A stretch of 41,024 bases of DNA from an uncultured Bacteroidales bacterium (GCA_902782665.1 CACZOA010000001.1:1-41024), one strand, 5' to 3'; positions 8,190 through 16,415 are shown, numbered from the stretch's first letter. Notes: generated by a model from the sequence alone, not told the origin. Numbers and translations are program-made.

Positions 8190-8440
8190 AGTTACGTCAA
8201 AACTAAAAAAGCTTATTTTAGTATTTTCCGGTTTAGCTACTAATTTTAATGCGATGGTTTGTGGAGATGATTTCAACGTTGTATATTAAGGACACTTTCA
8301 TTCTGTAGAGGACTGGTTTTGTTTGAAACCCCATTCTACTTATTTCATAGAAATTATTTAATACGACATGGCTTTTTATTTTGTTTTTATTACAACAGAC
8401 AACTAAAAAAATATGGCATTTGAAAATTTATTAATTCACA
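8190..8440 (+). promoter_or_regulatory. Long structured leader, diverged copy of the element at 13234-13511
   Basis: The 430-bp gap before the gene at 8456 holds no credible gene. Its right half (8328-8440) aligns closely with 13377-13511, starting at ACCCCA, running through TTATTTCA.AG and ACGRCRTGGC, and into a T-rich TTTTGTTTTTAT tract. The putative closing helix survives mainly through G-U pairs: GTTACGTC at 8191-8198 against the GACATGGC near 8365-8372, with one mismatch. A hairpin at 8305-8338 (GTAGA with TCTAC) lies inside. It could be a leader RNA controlling the downstream gene or a decayed copy of the RNA at 13.2 kb. Confidence 0.4.
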
Positions 8441-8455
8441 AAAAGTAATAAGATT

Positions 8456-9103
8456 ATGAGTATTATGAAAAAATTTCTTCTACCAGGGCTGATTGCATTA
8501 GCAACTAACGTCTCTACATACGCAGTGGAAGAAGTTCATCTTGACACATTGATCTGTAAAGAGCAGGTTTTGTTTGGAGACACATTCACGGTAGCCGGCA
8601 CATTCCAAAAGACAATAACCGGTCTCTCTGAATCAGGAAGTCCTATAGACACAATTTGGAACATCGAAGTTGTGGATATCAATCTTCGACTAAGATTAAT
8701 TGCCAATAAGACTGAACTAAAACCAGGAGATGAGGTAGCATTGAACGCTGCCATAAAAGCATACGAATCAAAAGGCAGAGCACTAAATCTGACTTACCAC
8801 TGGGAGCCAGAAATCCCATCAAACACGCTAAGTCCAACATTCACAATCGAGCAGACTACAACATACACAATTTTTGCTGACATAGATTTGCCATCCGACG
8901 TCGACAAAAATGCGAAAGGTTGCCACGCAAAAGAATCGATCACGATCAAGGTAGGCTCCAATCAGGAATTGGATATAGATGACATTCTTGCAGATCCTTC
9001 TTCAAATGAAAATGTGTACTACAACATGAAGGGACAGAAAGTGGATCATCCTGAGCGAGGAAACGTTTATATAAACAAAGGAAAGAAAATAATGTACAAA
9101 TAA
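8456..9103 (+). CDS. Small exported protein with type A T9SS-like C-terminus
   Basis: 215 residues from the ATG at 8456. Met4 at 8465 gives an equally good signal peptide, MKKFLL followed by a hydrophobic stretch ending near Tyr-Ala. The mature part is a single module starting HLDTLICKEQ. It is clearly homologous to an internal module of the 930-residue surface protein at 13532 (LDTLICREQ; shared WEPE.PSN, TTTYTI.AD and DKNAKGCHAKES stretches). The last 30 residues (YYNMKGQKV ... GNVYINKGKKIMYK) resemble the short type A C-terminal sorting signal of T9SS cargo, whereas the larger paralog ends in a type B domain. It is probably exported to the cell surface. Its function is unknown. Confidence 0.75.
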   Translation: MSIMKKFLLPGLIALATNVSTYAVEEVHLDTLICKEQVLFGDTFTVAGTFQKTITGLSESGSPIDTIWNIEVVDINLRLRLIANKTELKPGDEVALNAAIKAYESKGRALNLTYHWEPEIPSNTLSPTFTIEQTTTYTIFADIDLPSDVDKNAKGCHAKESITIKVGSNQELDIDDILADPSSNENVYYNMKGQKVDHPERGNVYINKGKKIMYK

Positions 9104-9123
9104 ATCATTTTCTGATTCAACTT

Positions 9124-9155
9124 AAAAGGCATGTCTTTCAGGCATGCCTTTTTTT
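9124..9155 (+). terminator. Intrinsic terminator
   Basis: Ten-base-pair stem AAAAGGCATG (9124-9133) with CATGCCTTTT (9143-9152), continuing into a T run. It ends the transcript of the small T9SS gene. Confidence 0.88.
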
Positions 9156-9166
9156 AATATTTTTTG

Positions 9167-9174
9167 TATATTTG
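9167..9174 (+). promoter_or_regulatory. -7 box of the nitroreductase-fold lipoprotein gene
   Basis: TATATTTG fits TAnnTTTG. The -33 region overlaps the preceding terminator's T run and has no clear TTG. Predicted leader is about 55 nt. Confidence 0.45.
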
Positions 9175-9233
9175 CATCCGGCTTGAGAAGACAAATCTCA
9201 TGCATTTATTAATCATTCAACACTCACTAAAAC

Positions 9234-9959
9234 ATGAAAAAACTTTTTATTTCTGCTTTTTCTGTTGCTTGTGTTCTTTCCTCTCTATCTTCATGCGGAA
9301 AGACTGAAAATGCAGATTCAACAAACACAGCGAATTCAGTATGCAATGCGACTGCAGAAAACCAGGTTTATTCAATCGACACTTTGGTGGCTGACTCAAT
9401 AATTCTTCCTGCTGCACAAACAACCGGAGGAACACCTATCTACGACGCTTTGTCAGCACGTGCCACATTCCGCAACTTCACTCCAGACGCTTTGTCTGAC
9501 CAGACTATCTCCAACCTTCTTTGGTCAGCATCAGGAGTCAACAGACCATCTGCTGACGATCCACGTCTGACTGCTCCTACAGCAAGAAACGCACAAGAGA
9601 TTGATATTTACGTCTGCACAAAGAAGGCAGTCTACCTATACCAGCCTGTCGGCCATAAATTGAAATTGGTCAACACTGGAGATTTCCGTGCTCAGGCAGG
9701 AAAGAATCCATTCCATGCGAACGCAAGTGTAGATTTGATTTATGTTGCGAACTACGACAAAATGGAAGGATTCGACGACAATGGAAAGGCATTCTACGGA
9801 GCCACAGACTCTGGAATCATAAGCCAGAACGTCTATCTGTTCTGTGCTGCTGAAAACTTGAAGACTTGTGTCTGCGGCCATATCGACAGAGAAGAGATCG
9901 CTAAATTCATCAACTTGAAGAATGGATATGTAACTCTTACTCAGCCAGTAGGAAAGTAA
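9234..9959 (+). CDS. Lipoprotein with nitroreductase/SagB-type dehydrogenase fold
   Basis: 241 residues. Signal peptide with lipobox ending LSSLSSC (Cys21), then a low-complexity Thr/Asn/Ala linker. From about residue 65 there is a domain with the nitroreductase-family pattern: RATFRNF near the start, LSDQTISNLLWSASGVNRP, TAPTARNAQ, then IYVC and a VYLYQP strand. This matches the flavin-binding SagB/ThcOx-like branch found in many Bacteroidetes lipoproteins. Members use FMN to reduce or oxidise small molecules, but the substrate here is unknown and I cannot verify the flavin contacts. It is an independent gene with terminators on both sides. Confidence 0.8.
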   Translation: MKKLFISAFSVACVLSSLSSCGKTENADSTNTANSVCNATAENQVYSIDTLVADSIILPAAQTTGGTPIYDALSARATFRNFTPDALSDQTISNLLWSASGVNRPSADDPRLTAPTARNAQEIDIYVCTKKAVYLYQPVGHKLKLVNTGDFRAQAGKNPFHANASVDLIYVANYDKMEGFDDNGKAFYGATDSGIISQNVYLFCAAENLKTCVCGHIDREEIAKFINLKNGYVTLTQPVGK

Positions 9960-9982
9960 TTTGTTGCATTCATATAAAATAC

Positions 9983-10014
9983 AAAGCCGGACTTTCAAGT
10001 CCGGCTTTTATTGT
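9983..10014. terminator. Intrinsic terminator between convergent genes
   Basis: Stem AAAGCCGGACT (9983-9993) with AGTCCGGCTTT around a 4-nt loop, followed by TTTATTG. It can also serve the minus-strand gene ending at 10051. Confidence 0.88.
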
Positions 10015-10050
10015 TTCATAATGGCGGTCACAAGGGTCGCCAATACATAT

Positions 10051-10833
10051 TTATTTTTCTTCTGTTGATGTTGGTTTCACAATGACCTCACGCCAAGTCT
10101 CACACAACACCCATTGATAATCCTCACCTAAAAACTGTCCGTAGTCAAGCGGATGTTCCTTACGTGCCTCCTGAATATCCCTGCGTTGTTCCGCGGCATT
10201 ACTGAATGTATTTTTCAACTCAGTATAATCCACTTTGATATTCGCTTCCTCACGATAAAGGATTTTGATCTTCTCATAGCCGAGCGGAGTGTAGACGATG
10301 GATGTCTTCATTCTGTCGGAATCTGCCTTATACTGCCATACCTCATAATATTTTCCTCTATAGCATGCGATCGACGAAGGGTCTTTCCTCAAATCAATCA
10401 TCAAACTGTCTGCTGGCTTTTCTTCAGGATCATAATAAAAACCATTTTGTTTCAATGCGGAAGGCAGGATTGTATCCCTTACCAAATCAAGGCTGTTCTC
10501 AAGCTGGTCGATTGCAGGAATAACGAACATTTGGGTATAGCGTATTCCGAATTCATCTGGGTATTTCTTCATCATCTCCTGCATTTCCGCTTTCTTTGAA
10601 TCCACTTCCGAATTCATATTGGTGACAAAAAGTGCATTCTGATAATCGACAGCCATTTCAGTGATCAACTTCTCTCCCATCTCACTCCAGACGAACTCAC
10701 ATTTTTTCTGTGTTCTCTCCTTTTTCAACTCTTCAGGAGTAATGCGACGGTAATAGTCAGATGCTGTAGCAGTAGATGTCAAACCAATCAATGTTAGGCA
10801 ACTACAGGCAAATCTCACAAAATTCAGTTTCAT
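10051..10833 (-). CDS. Exported protein of unknown function
   Basis: 260 residues from the ATG at 10833. The reading frame opens at 10896, but that lies on top of a -7 box (10894-10901), and the internal Met gives a clean signal peptide (MKLNFVRFACSCL, then STATASD). The mature protein is rich in charged residues and likely helical at the N-terminus (EELKKERTQKK) and in a QEMMKKYPDEFG stretch. It has FYYDPEEK and YEVWQYK segments and a C-terminal GQFLGEDYQWVLCETWREV. I do not recognise a family. A chaperone-like or stress-related periplasmic role is possible but unsupported. It is convergent with the nitroreductase-fold gene and stands alone. Confidence 0.65.
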   Translation of the reverse strand: MKLNFVRFACSCLTLIGLTSTATASDYYRRITPEELKKERTQKKCEFVWSEMGEKLITEMAVDYQNALFVTNMNSEVDSKKAEMQEMMKKYPDEFGIRYTQMFVIPAIDQLENSLDLVRDTILPSALKQNGFYYDPEEKPADSLMIDLRKDPSSIACYRGKYYEVWQYKADSDRMKTSIVYTPLGYEKIKILYREEANIKVDYTELKNTFSNAAEQRRDIQEARKEHPLDYGQFLGEDYQWVLCETWREVIVKPTSTEEK

Positions 10834-10893
10834 TTTGAATAAAAGTTTAGTCAGTTTTCTACTAATCAAATTCGTCGATTTGTATATCGCGTG

Positions 10894-10901
10894 CAAAATT
10901 A
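10894..10901 (-). promoter_or_regulatory. -7 box upstream of the unknown exported protein
   Basis: The complement reads TAATTTTG, with no clear -33 element. It places the transcript start near 10888, about 54 nt before the ATG at 10833. Confidence 0.4.
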
Positions 10902-10902
10902 A

Positions 10903-10935
10903 TAAAAAATGGAGACGTGAATGCTCGCGTCTCCA
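10903..10935 (-). terminator. Terminator of the trpB2 gene
   Basis: Eight-base-pair stem TGGAGACG (10910-10917... ) with CGTCTCCA (10928-10935). The A run at 10904-10909 reads as the U tract on the minus strand. Confidence 0.75.
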
Positions 10936-10950
10936 ATATTTTCAAAAAGC

Positions 10951-10977
10951 ATAGACGGGACTAGCCACGTCTCTACA
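10951..10977. repeat. Degenerate copy of the GTAGAGACGTGG palindrome
   Basis: The right arm CCACGTCTCTAC (10965-10976) equals the arm of the terminator at 52-79. The left arm AGACGGG has lost one base. Together with the related stem at 10910-10935, this suggests a family of palindromic repeats that sits in intergenic regions. Confidence 0.5.
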
Positions 10978-10979
10978 TA

Positions 10980-12353
10980 TTATAAATCAACCTTTGGCAT
11001 TGTAGCCCAACCCTTCTGGATATCCTCATCAGTTGGGATATAATCACCCATTTCGCCATTGTTGTACTTCTCGTAAGCAACAAGGTCGAAATATCCAGTA
11101 CCAGTAAGACCAAACAAGATCTTCTTCTTCTCTCCAGTCTCCTTACATTTCAAAGCCTCATCGATTGCGACGCGGATTGCGTGTGAGCTCTCTGGTGCTG
11201 GAAGGATACCCTCAACACGAGCGAACATCTCAGCAGCCTCAAATACGCTTGACTGCTCAACAGCCACAGCCTCCATCATCTTCTGATCATATAGTTCAGA
11301 AAGAGTTGGACACATACCGTGGAAGCGAAGACCTCCCGCATGGCTTGCAGAAGGGATGAATCCACTACCAAGAGTGTACATCTTAGCAAGCGGACAGATC
11401 TTACCTGTATCACAGAAATCAAACGCATACTTTCCACGAGTGAAGCTTGGACAAGACGCAGGTTCAACAGCGATGATTCTGTAATCAGCCTCACCTCTCA
11501 ACTTTTCACCCATGAACGGAGCGATAAGTCCACCAAGGTTTGAACCACCACCAGCACAACCGATAATGATATCTGGTTTAACACCATACTTATCCAATGC
11601 TTTCTTAGCCTCAAGACCAATCACACTCTGGTGAAGAAGCACCTGATTCAACACACTACCCAATACGTAACGATAACCCTCAGTGTGAGTGGCAACCTCA
11701 ACAGCCTCTGAAATTGCACATCCAAGACTACCTGTTGTGCCAGGGAAATCAGCAAGGATCTTGCGACCGATTTCAGTTGTGTTTGAAGGAGAAGGTGTGA
11801 CAGTAGCGCCATAAGTACGCATCACCTCACGACGGAATGGTTTCTGCTCGTATGAACACTTCACCATAAACACCTTACAGTCCAATCCGAAATAAGCACT
11901 AGCCATAGAAAGAGCAGTACCCCACTGTCCAGCGCCAGTCTCTGTAGTGACACCGATCAATCCCTGTTTCTTAGCGTAGTATGCCTGAGCGATTGCGGAA
12001 TTTAGTTTATGGCTACCTGATGTATTGTTACCCTCAAACTTATAATAGATTTCAGCAGGAGTACCAAGTTTTTTCTCTAGACAGTAAGCGCGAACAACTG
12101 GAGAAGGACGGTACATCTTGTAGAAATTACGGATTTCCTCTGGTATTGCTACGAATGCAGTATCCTCATCAAGCTCCTGAGCAACAAGTTCACTGCAGAA
12201 AACAGCACTCAACTCCTCAGCAGTAAGAGGTTTCAATGTAGCAGGATTAAGAAGCGGAGCTGGCTTCTTCTTCATATCAGCACGAAGGTTATACCAAGCT
12301 GTAGGGATTTCATCCTCCGAAAGATAAATTTTGTATGGTATTTTCTGTTCCAT
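10980..12353 (-). CDS. trpB: Tryptophan synthase beta chain, TrpB2 type
   Basis: 457-residue PLP enzyme of the TrpB2 branch, longer than classical TrpB (about 400 residues). The PLP lysine is Lys116 in the SGSHKLNSA motif. The phosphate-binding loop is GCAGGGSNLGG, and EGILPAPESSHA lies near the C-terminus. TrpB2 proteins condense indole with serine to make tryptophan and often work without TrpA. No trpA or other trp gene lies nearby, which fits indole salvage rather than the full pathway. It has a good promoter and its own terminator, so it is monocistronic. The N-terminal extension (IPTAWYNLRAD) is a TrpB2 hallmark. Confidence 0.92.
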   Translation of the reverse strand: MEQKIPYKIYLSEDEIPTAWYNLRADMKKKPAPLLNPATLKPLTAEELSAVFCSELVAQELDEDTAFVAIPEEIRNFYKMYRPSPVVRAYCLEKKLGTPAEIYYKFEGNNTSGSHKLNSAIAQAYYAKKQGLIGVTTETGAGQWGTALSMASAYFGLDCKVFMVKCSYEQKPFRREVMRTYGATVTPSPSNTTEIGRKILADFPGTTGSLGCAISEAVEVATHTEGYRYVLGSVLNQVLLHQSVIGLEAKKALDKYGVKPDIIIGCAGGGSNLGGLIAPFMGEKLRGEADYRIIAVEPASCPSFTRGKYAFDFCDTGKICPLAKMYTLGSGFIPSASHAGGLRFHGMCPTLSELYDQKMMEAVAVEQSSVFEAAEMFARVEGILPAPESSHAIRVAIDEALKCKETGEKKKILFGLTGTGYFDLVAYEKYNNGEMGDYIPTDEDIQKGWATMPKVDL

Positions 12354-12382
12354 GTAATTATAATGTATCTAAATATTTCCTA

Positions 12383-12413
12383 CAAAGTTAAGGATTTGAA
12401 TTGATTACACAAA
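12383..12413 (-). promoter_or_regulatory. Promoter of trpB2
   Basis: On the minus strand: TTTG (complement of 12410-12413), 19-bp spacer, TAACTTTG (complement of 12383-12390). The leader would be about 23 nt. Confidence 0.75.
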
Positions 12414-12440
12414 TAAAAATGCGAAATGCTATTCCGTCTC

Positions 12441-13154
12441 CTATTTATATATAATGAATATGGAAGGACGTTTGTTCAAATCAGGCAACGTCATCTTTTT
12501 CCATTCAGCCACTGTCTTAGTGACAATATATTCCGTTTCAAGAGTCACATCGCAGGCCACGCAAAGCAGGGTGTTAGGCTGAAGAGTCTGCAGAAGCATC
12601 TGCATCATTTTCATATTACGATATGGAGTCTCTATAAAGATTTGCGACTGATGTTCACTTGAAGCACGATGTTCAAGTTTCTTTATAGCATTCAGTCTAT
12701 CAGCCGATTCAATCGGAAGATAACCCACAAAAGCGAAACTCTGTCCATTGAAACCAGAAGCCATAAGTCCCATAAGGATAGATGACGGGCCGACCAGCGG
12801 AACCACCTTGACATCTTTTCGTTGAGCAATTTTAACCACCTCTGCGCCAGGGTCAGCCACACAAGGGCAACCAGCTTCAGAGATGATACCCACGTCATTC
12901 CCGTCGAAGATAGGATTCAAAAAAGTCGAAATTTCCTCAGGAGACGTATGCTTATTCAAAGTGTAGAAAGACAATGCGTCTATATCAATTTCCTTGTCAA
13001 CCCTTTTTAAAAATCTGCGGACAGTACGGACATCTTCAACGATAAAATGACGCAACTTACGAATCACCACATAATTATATTGTGGGAACAGATTATCAAT
13101 GTCACAATCGCCAAGTGTGTTTGGGATTAGATATATAGTACCTTTCTTTGCCAT
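12441..13154 (-). CDS. RsmI-like SAM-dependent methyltransferase (tetrapyrrole methylase fold)
   Basis: 237 residues. The N-terminal GTIYLIPNTLGD resembles the opening of RsmI (16S rRNA 2'-O-methyltransferase, C1402), and ISEAGCPCVADPGAEVV plus VPLVGPSSILMGLMASG match the SAM-binding motifs of the family. It is shorter than RsmI (about 285 residues) and lacks its C-terminal extension. Bacteroidetes usually carry this shorter form as a second paralog, so the substrate may differ from that of RsmI. Its promoter region faces a plus-strand promoter at 13203-13232, making the two transcripts divergent. Confidence 0.85.
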   Translation of the reverse strand: MAKKGTIYLIPNTLGDCDIDNLFPQYNYVVIRKLRHFIVEDVRTVRRFLKRVDKEIDIDALSFYTLNKHTSPEEISTFLNPIFDGNDVGIISEAGCPCVADPGAEVVKIAQRKDVKVVPLVGPSSILMGLMASGFNGQSFAFVGYLPIESADRLNAIKKLEHRASSEHQSQIFIETPYRNMKMMQMLLQTLQPNTLLCVACDVTLETEYIVTKTVAEWKKMTLPDLNKRPSIFIIYK

Positions 13155-13174
13155 ATCATATTAAAATGCAAAGA

Positions 13175-13182
13175 CAAAATTA
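13175..13182 (-). promoter_or_regulatory. -7 box of the RsmI-like gene
   Basis: The complement reads TAATTTTG, about 14-20 nt before the start codon at 13154. No clear -33 TTG is seen. Confidence 0.4.
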
Positions 13183-13202
13183 AAGAAAAAAAACGTAAAC
13201 CC

Positions 13203-13232
13203 TTGTCGAATGGACAAAAAACGCTATTTTTG
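13203..13232 (+). promoter_or_regulatory. Promoter of the candidate ncRNA/leader
   Basis: TTG at 13203-13205, 19-bp spacer and TATTTTTG at 13225-13232. Transcription should start at about 13237, which is exactly the base of the closing helix of the RNA element. Confidence 0.7.
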
Positions 13233-13235
13233 TAA

Positions 13236-13432
13236 TGCCACGCCGTCAATTGATTGTTAAACTTTACAATTATAACAACATTCCGGGTGAAATTGTCGTA
13301 TACAATGGCGGGCCTCGACTCAAGGTTGCTTGCAGCCTTGTTTTGCATCGCACGGAGGATTACAAAGTAGACGCGTACCCCAATTCCTTATTTCAGAGGA
13401 GTTTAATTTAATCACGGCGTGGCATTTTTGTT
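13236..13432 (+). ncRNA. Candidate rod-shaped structured RNA of about 195 nt
   Basis: The 5' and 3' ends pair perfectly over 13 bp (13234-13246 with 13414-13426). A second helix follows at 13257-13265 with 13398-13406. Inside are GGGT near 13285 with ACCC at 13377-13380, CCTC near 13313 with GAGG, and an 8-bp apical hairpin (13321-13328 with 13333-13340) closed by a CTTG tetraloop. A promoter abuts the 5' end and a T-rich tract follows the 3' arm. The region is locally GC-rich for this genome and has no reading frame. The overall shape and length recall 6S RNA (the Bacteroidales-1 motif), but I cannot confirm a family. It could instead be the leader of the gene at 13532. Confidence 0.5.
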
Positions 13433-13511
13433 TTGTTTTTATGTTATACAATAGGCAACAGTTAAAAAAATCAAAAAAAAGTATACTCCATTTAAAAATT
13501 TATTATTTTTG
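13377..13511 (+). repeat. Segment duplicated upstream of the gene at 8456
   Basis: This aligns with 8328-8440 from ACCCCA to the A/T-rich stretch just before the coding region. The homology spans the 3' arm of the ncRNA, the T-rich tract and the spacer AACARTTAAAAAAAT. A consensus-like TATTTTTG at 13504-13511, without a -33 partner, could give a separate short transcript for the coding gene. Confidence 0.6.
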
Positions 13512-13531
13512 CTAATAAGAAAATTGATTGA

Positions 13532-16324
13532 ATGAAAATAATAGGGTTTACGAGTATGATGAAGAATTTTACTAAAATATTATTAGGACTGATTGCTTCT
13601 GCAATGGCAATTTCAGCCAATGCGATGGAATGGCGTACAGTTTCATATGAGGATTTTGGAGGAAACAGCACGTCTGACCCTGCGATATGTACAGCGTCAC
13701 CACATGACGACGATGCCGATAAAGAAGGAGGATTTTATACTCCTCTTAATTTCACAGGAATCATAAATCCTACACCAGGAAACTATATGGTGATCAAATC
13801 TACTGCAGAGGAAAACTCTTGGGGTGACAAGCTTACAGATTGTGGAAACCAAGGAGCATGTTGGGAAGAATTCACAGATCACACATATAGCGGAGATAAA
13901 ACATTGGGATACTTTATGGTATTCGATGCTATCGACAATGGACCTGCTGTTGACATCAACAACAATCTGATATTGTATAAAAAATCATTAAAAGCGAACT
14001 GTTCAAATGTACAGTTCCGATTCACTGCATATATGGCAAGTGCATCAAAATGGGGAGGAAATACAGTAAGATTGTCTATTCAGGATGAGAATGGAAATGA
14101 TATTACAGACCCAATAAACGACGACTTATCAGCAAGTTCAATAGCTCCAGGAACATGGAAAAAAATGGAGACTGAATTTAAGATAAAAGAGTCTGACGCC
14201 TCAAAAAAGATATATTTTGTGGTTATGGCGACTGCTGTCAGCAGTTCAGGATACGACCTTGCTCTTGACGATATCAAAATCGAAGTCAACCAGCCATCAC
14301 TTACAATAACCGCCGATGAATTCTACTACCAAAAACCTGCACAATTGAAAGTAGAATATCTACAATCTGAATTTGACTCATTTTTTGGTTCTTCATATTC
14401 AGATGTGATGTACAAATGGTATAAATATAACGAATCTACTTCTTCCTATGAAGAAATTGCCAGTGACAATTACGACACAGGCAAAGACATCAGTTATAAC
14501 ATCGACGCATTTGAAAAGGATAAGCATAACGGAAAATATAGAATAATCATTTCAACTAAGGATAATTTCGGGAACAGACTATGTTCAATTCAAGATGAAT
14601 TTGTCATAAACCAGGATAAAGACAAGATTCTAGTTGTAATGTGCAAGGATTCCACAAAAGTAATGCCAGATGGAACTGTTTTGAGCACTAAAACCAATAA
14701 CGACCAATTAATTGAAACGCCATCGGTTGATTATTTCATAAAATGTATACCATATGTCATATTGGATACAGAGTACATTCCTCAATGCTTGAATACGCAA
14801 TATCCGACAGCTGGAGACATCAAGATTGATGATTACATTGAGATTGATCAAGAAACCGGATGTCCAGCAACAATACAGCCACGATATATAAGAGTAGAAG
14901 CTGGAAATGTAAAAGATGACCCTAAACACCTATGCAAGGGCGACAAATATATCACAGATAACAATGTAGAGAAATACTATAATGACGTAGATGAAAATCC
15001 TACTACTCCTATCACTTTCGATTCGGATGGATGCAGTCATGAGCAGTATGTCTTTGTTCATCCGAATAAAGAGGAAGATGTAGATGTCACAGTATGTAAA
15101 GGTGATTCATACGATGGAGTTCCTTACAATAAAGTGGGAACATACAAAGGTACTGCTATAAAGTTAAAGACAATATGGGGATGTGATAGTATAATCACAC
15201 CAACAATTGAAGTAGTTGAACCAGTAGAGGTAACTAAATCAGCAACCGTTTGTCCATCAGACAACTATGAGTTTGCAGGAAAGGTCTACAACTATCCAGT
15301 AGACACCATAATTGTTGAAAAGATAAAGGGAGGTGCAAGCAACGGTTGCGATAGTACAACTACTCTTCACTTGATTGTCAATGACGGAGGTGAAATAAAC
15401 TTGGACACTCTAATCTGTAGAGAGCAGATTTTGTTCGGTGACTCTTTCATGACTGCAGGAACATACAAAAAGAGAATCTCAGGATTTACAGAATCAGGAT
15501 GTCCAATGGATACAGTTTGGACAATCAATGTAGTAGAAATCACATTGAGGTTGAGATTGTTCAATAACCAGGATCAGGTATGTGAAGGACAGCCTTCTTC
15601 CATGGACGTGAGATTGAATGCTTACGAGCCAAATGGAAAAATATTGTCACCGACATACTATTGGGAACCAGAAGTGCCTTCAAACGAATTGTCTCCAATA
15701 CTATACTTGAACGAGACAACAACATATACCATCTATGCCGATTTGGATTTACCTTCGGATATAGACAAGAACGCTAAAGGTTGCCACGCTAAAGAGTCTG
15801 TGACTATCCATGTAAATCCATTACCTGAACTAAGTGTTGATTCTGTAAACCCAGAGGACAGAAGTGTTGAATATACAGTGACTGGAGGAACAATGCCTTA
15901 CCAAATTTTCTTAGGTTCCAAAGACCTAGGCATTTTGGAAAGCAACACAGACAAAAAAGACCACTTGCCATTTGGAACTCATATCCTTCAGGTTCAAGAT
16001 AGCACCGGATGTGCAGCAGAACAGAAAATTGAGATTAAGGCAATAGAACCAGAACCAGATATGTTCTTCACTCCAAATGGAGACGGTGAGAATGATCGCT
16101 GGAAAATCAAGAATCTTAATGCTTATAAAAACGCAAATTCCGCTACTGTTAGAATTTTCGACAGATATGGCAAGATGATATTCTCAGCAAACGGTTCAGA
16201 ATTTGAATCAGGTTGGGATGGAACATATAATGGCGTTAAGATGCCAGCTACAGACTACTGGTATGAAATCGATATTGACGATATCGACAAACAGTATTTC
16301 GGTCACTTCACTTTGATAAGATAA
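13532..16324 (+). CDS. Large surface protein with T9SS type B sorting domain
   Basis: 930 residues. The ATG at 13532 is used here. Met9 and Met10 (13556, 13559) give a more usual signal peptide, starting MKNFTKILLGL and ending SANA. An N-terminal domain (about 35-260) ends in YDLALDDIKIEV, typical of the carbohydrate-binding-like jelly rolls in T9SS cargo. A middle region and repeated short modules with VCKGDSY/VCPSDNY openings and GCDSIITP/GCDSTTTL ends follow. Next is a module starting LDTLICREQ that is duplicated as the protein at 8456. The C-terminal 85 residues (FFTPNGDGENDRW onward, WDGTYNGVKMP, YFGHFTLIR) are the gliding-motility-associated type B sorting domain. It is probably a surface adhesin or matrix protein. 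No catalytic motif is recognised. Confidence 0.88.
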   Translation: MKIIGFTSMMKNFTKILLGLIASAMAISANAMEWRTVSYEDFGGNSTSDPAICTASPHDDDADKEGGFYTPLNFTGIINPTPGNYMVIKSTAEENSWGDKLTDCGNQGACWEEFTDHTYSGDKTLGYFMVFDAIDNGPAVDINNNLILYKKSLKANCSNVQFRFTAYMASASKWGGNTVRLSIQDENGNDITDPINDDLSASSIAPGTWKKMETEFKIKESDASKKIYFVVMATAVSSSGYDLALDDIKIEVNQPSLTITADEFYYQKPAQLKVEYLQSEFDSFFGSSYSDVMYKWYKYNESTSSYEEIASDNYDTGKDISYNIDAFEKDKHNGKYRIIISTKDNFGNRLCSIQDEFVINQDKDKILVVMCKDSTKVMPDGTVLSTKTNNDQLIETPSVDYFIKCIPYVILDTEYIPQCLNTQYPTAGDIKIDDYIEIDQETGCPATIQPRYIRVEAGNVKDDPKHLCKGDKYITDNNVEKYYNDVDENPTTPITFDSDGCSHEQYVFVHPNKEEDVDVTVCKGDSYDGVPYNKVGTYKGTAIKLKTIWGCDSIITPTIEVVEPVEVTKSATVCPSDNYEFAGKVYNYPVDTIIVEKIKGGASNGCDSTTTLHLIVNDGGEINLDTLICREQILFGDSFMTAGTYKKRISGFTESGCPMDTVWTINVVEITLRLRLFNNQDQVCEGQPSSMDVRLNAYEPNGKILSPTYYWEPEVPSNELSPILYLNETTTYTIYADLDLPSDIDKNAKGCHAKESVTIHVNPLPELSVDSVNPEDRSVEYTVTGGTMPYQIFLGSKDLGILESNTDKKDHLPFGTHILQVQDSTGCAAEQKIEIKAIEPEPDMFFTPNGDGENDRWKIKNLNAYKNANSATVRIFDRYGKMIFSANGSEFESGWDGTYNGVKMPATDYWYEIDIDDIDKQYFGHFTLIR

Positions 16325-16343
16325 ACATTCATCTTTCAATATC

Positions 16344-16383
16344 AACAAAAGGAACGCTAATAAGCGTTCCTTTTGTTTTTTTA
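16344..16383 (+). terminator. Intrinsic terminator
   Basis: Fifteen-base-pair stem (16344-16358 with 16363-16377), 4-nt loop, followed by a T tract. It ends the surface protein transcript. Confidence 0.9.
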
Positions 16384-16415
16384 TGCATTTTGCTTTCCGC
16401 ATTTAACATTTATAA

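Noticed and set aside
13234-13426. Perfect 13-bp inverted repeat as the borders of an invertible (phase-variable) promoter
   Set aside because: The consensus promoter at 13203-13232 lies outside the repeats, and no TAnnTTTG promoter is found inside in either direction. The related element at 8.2 kb keeps RNA pairing through G-U pairs, not identical DNA arms. An RNA helix explains it better. Reads spanning inverted junctions would revive the idea.
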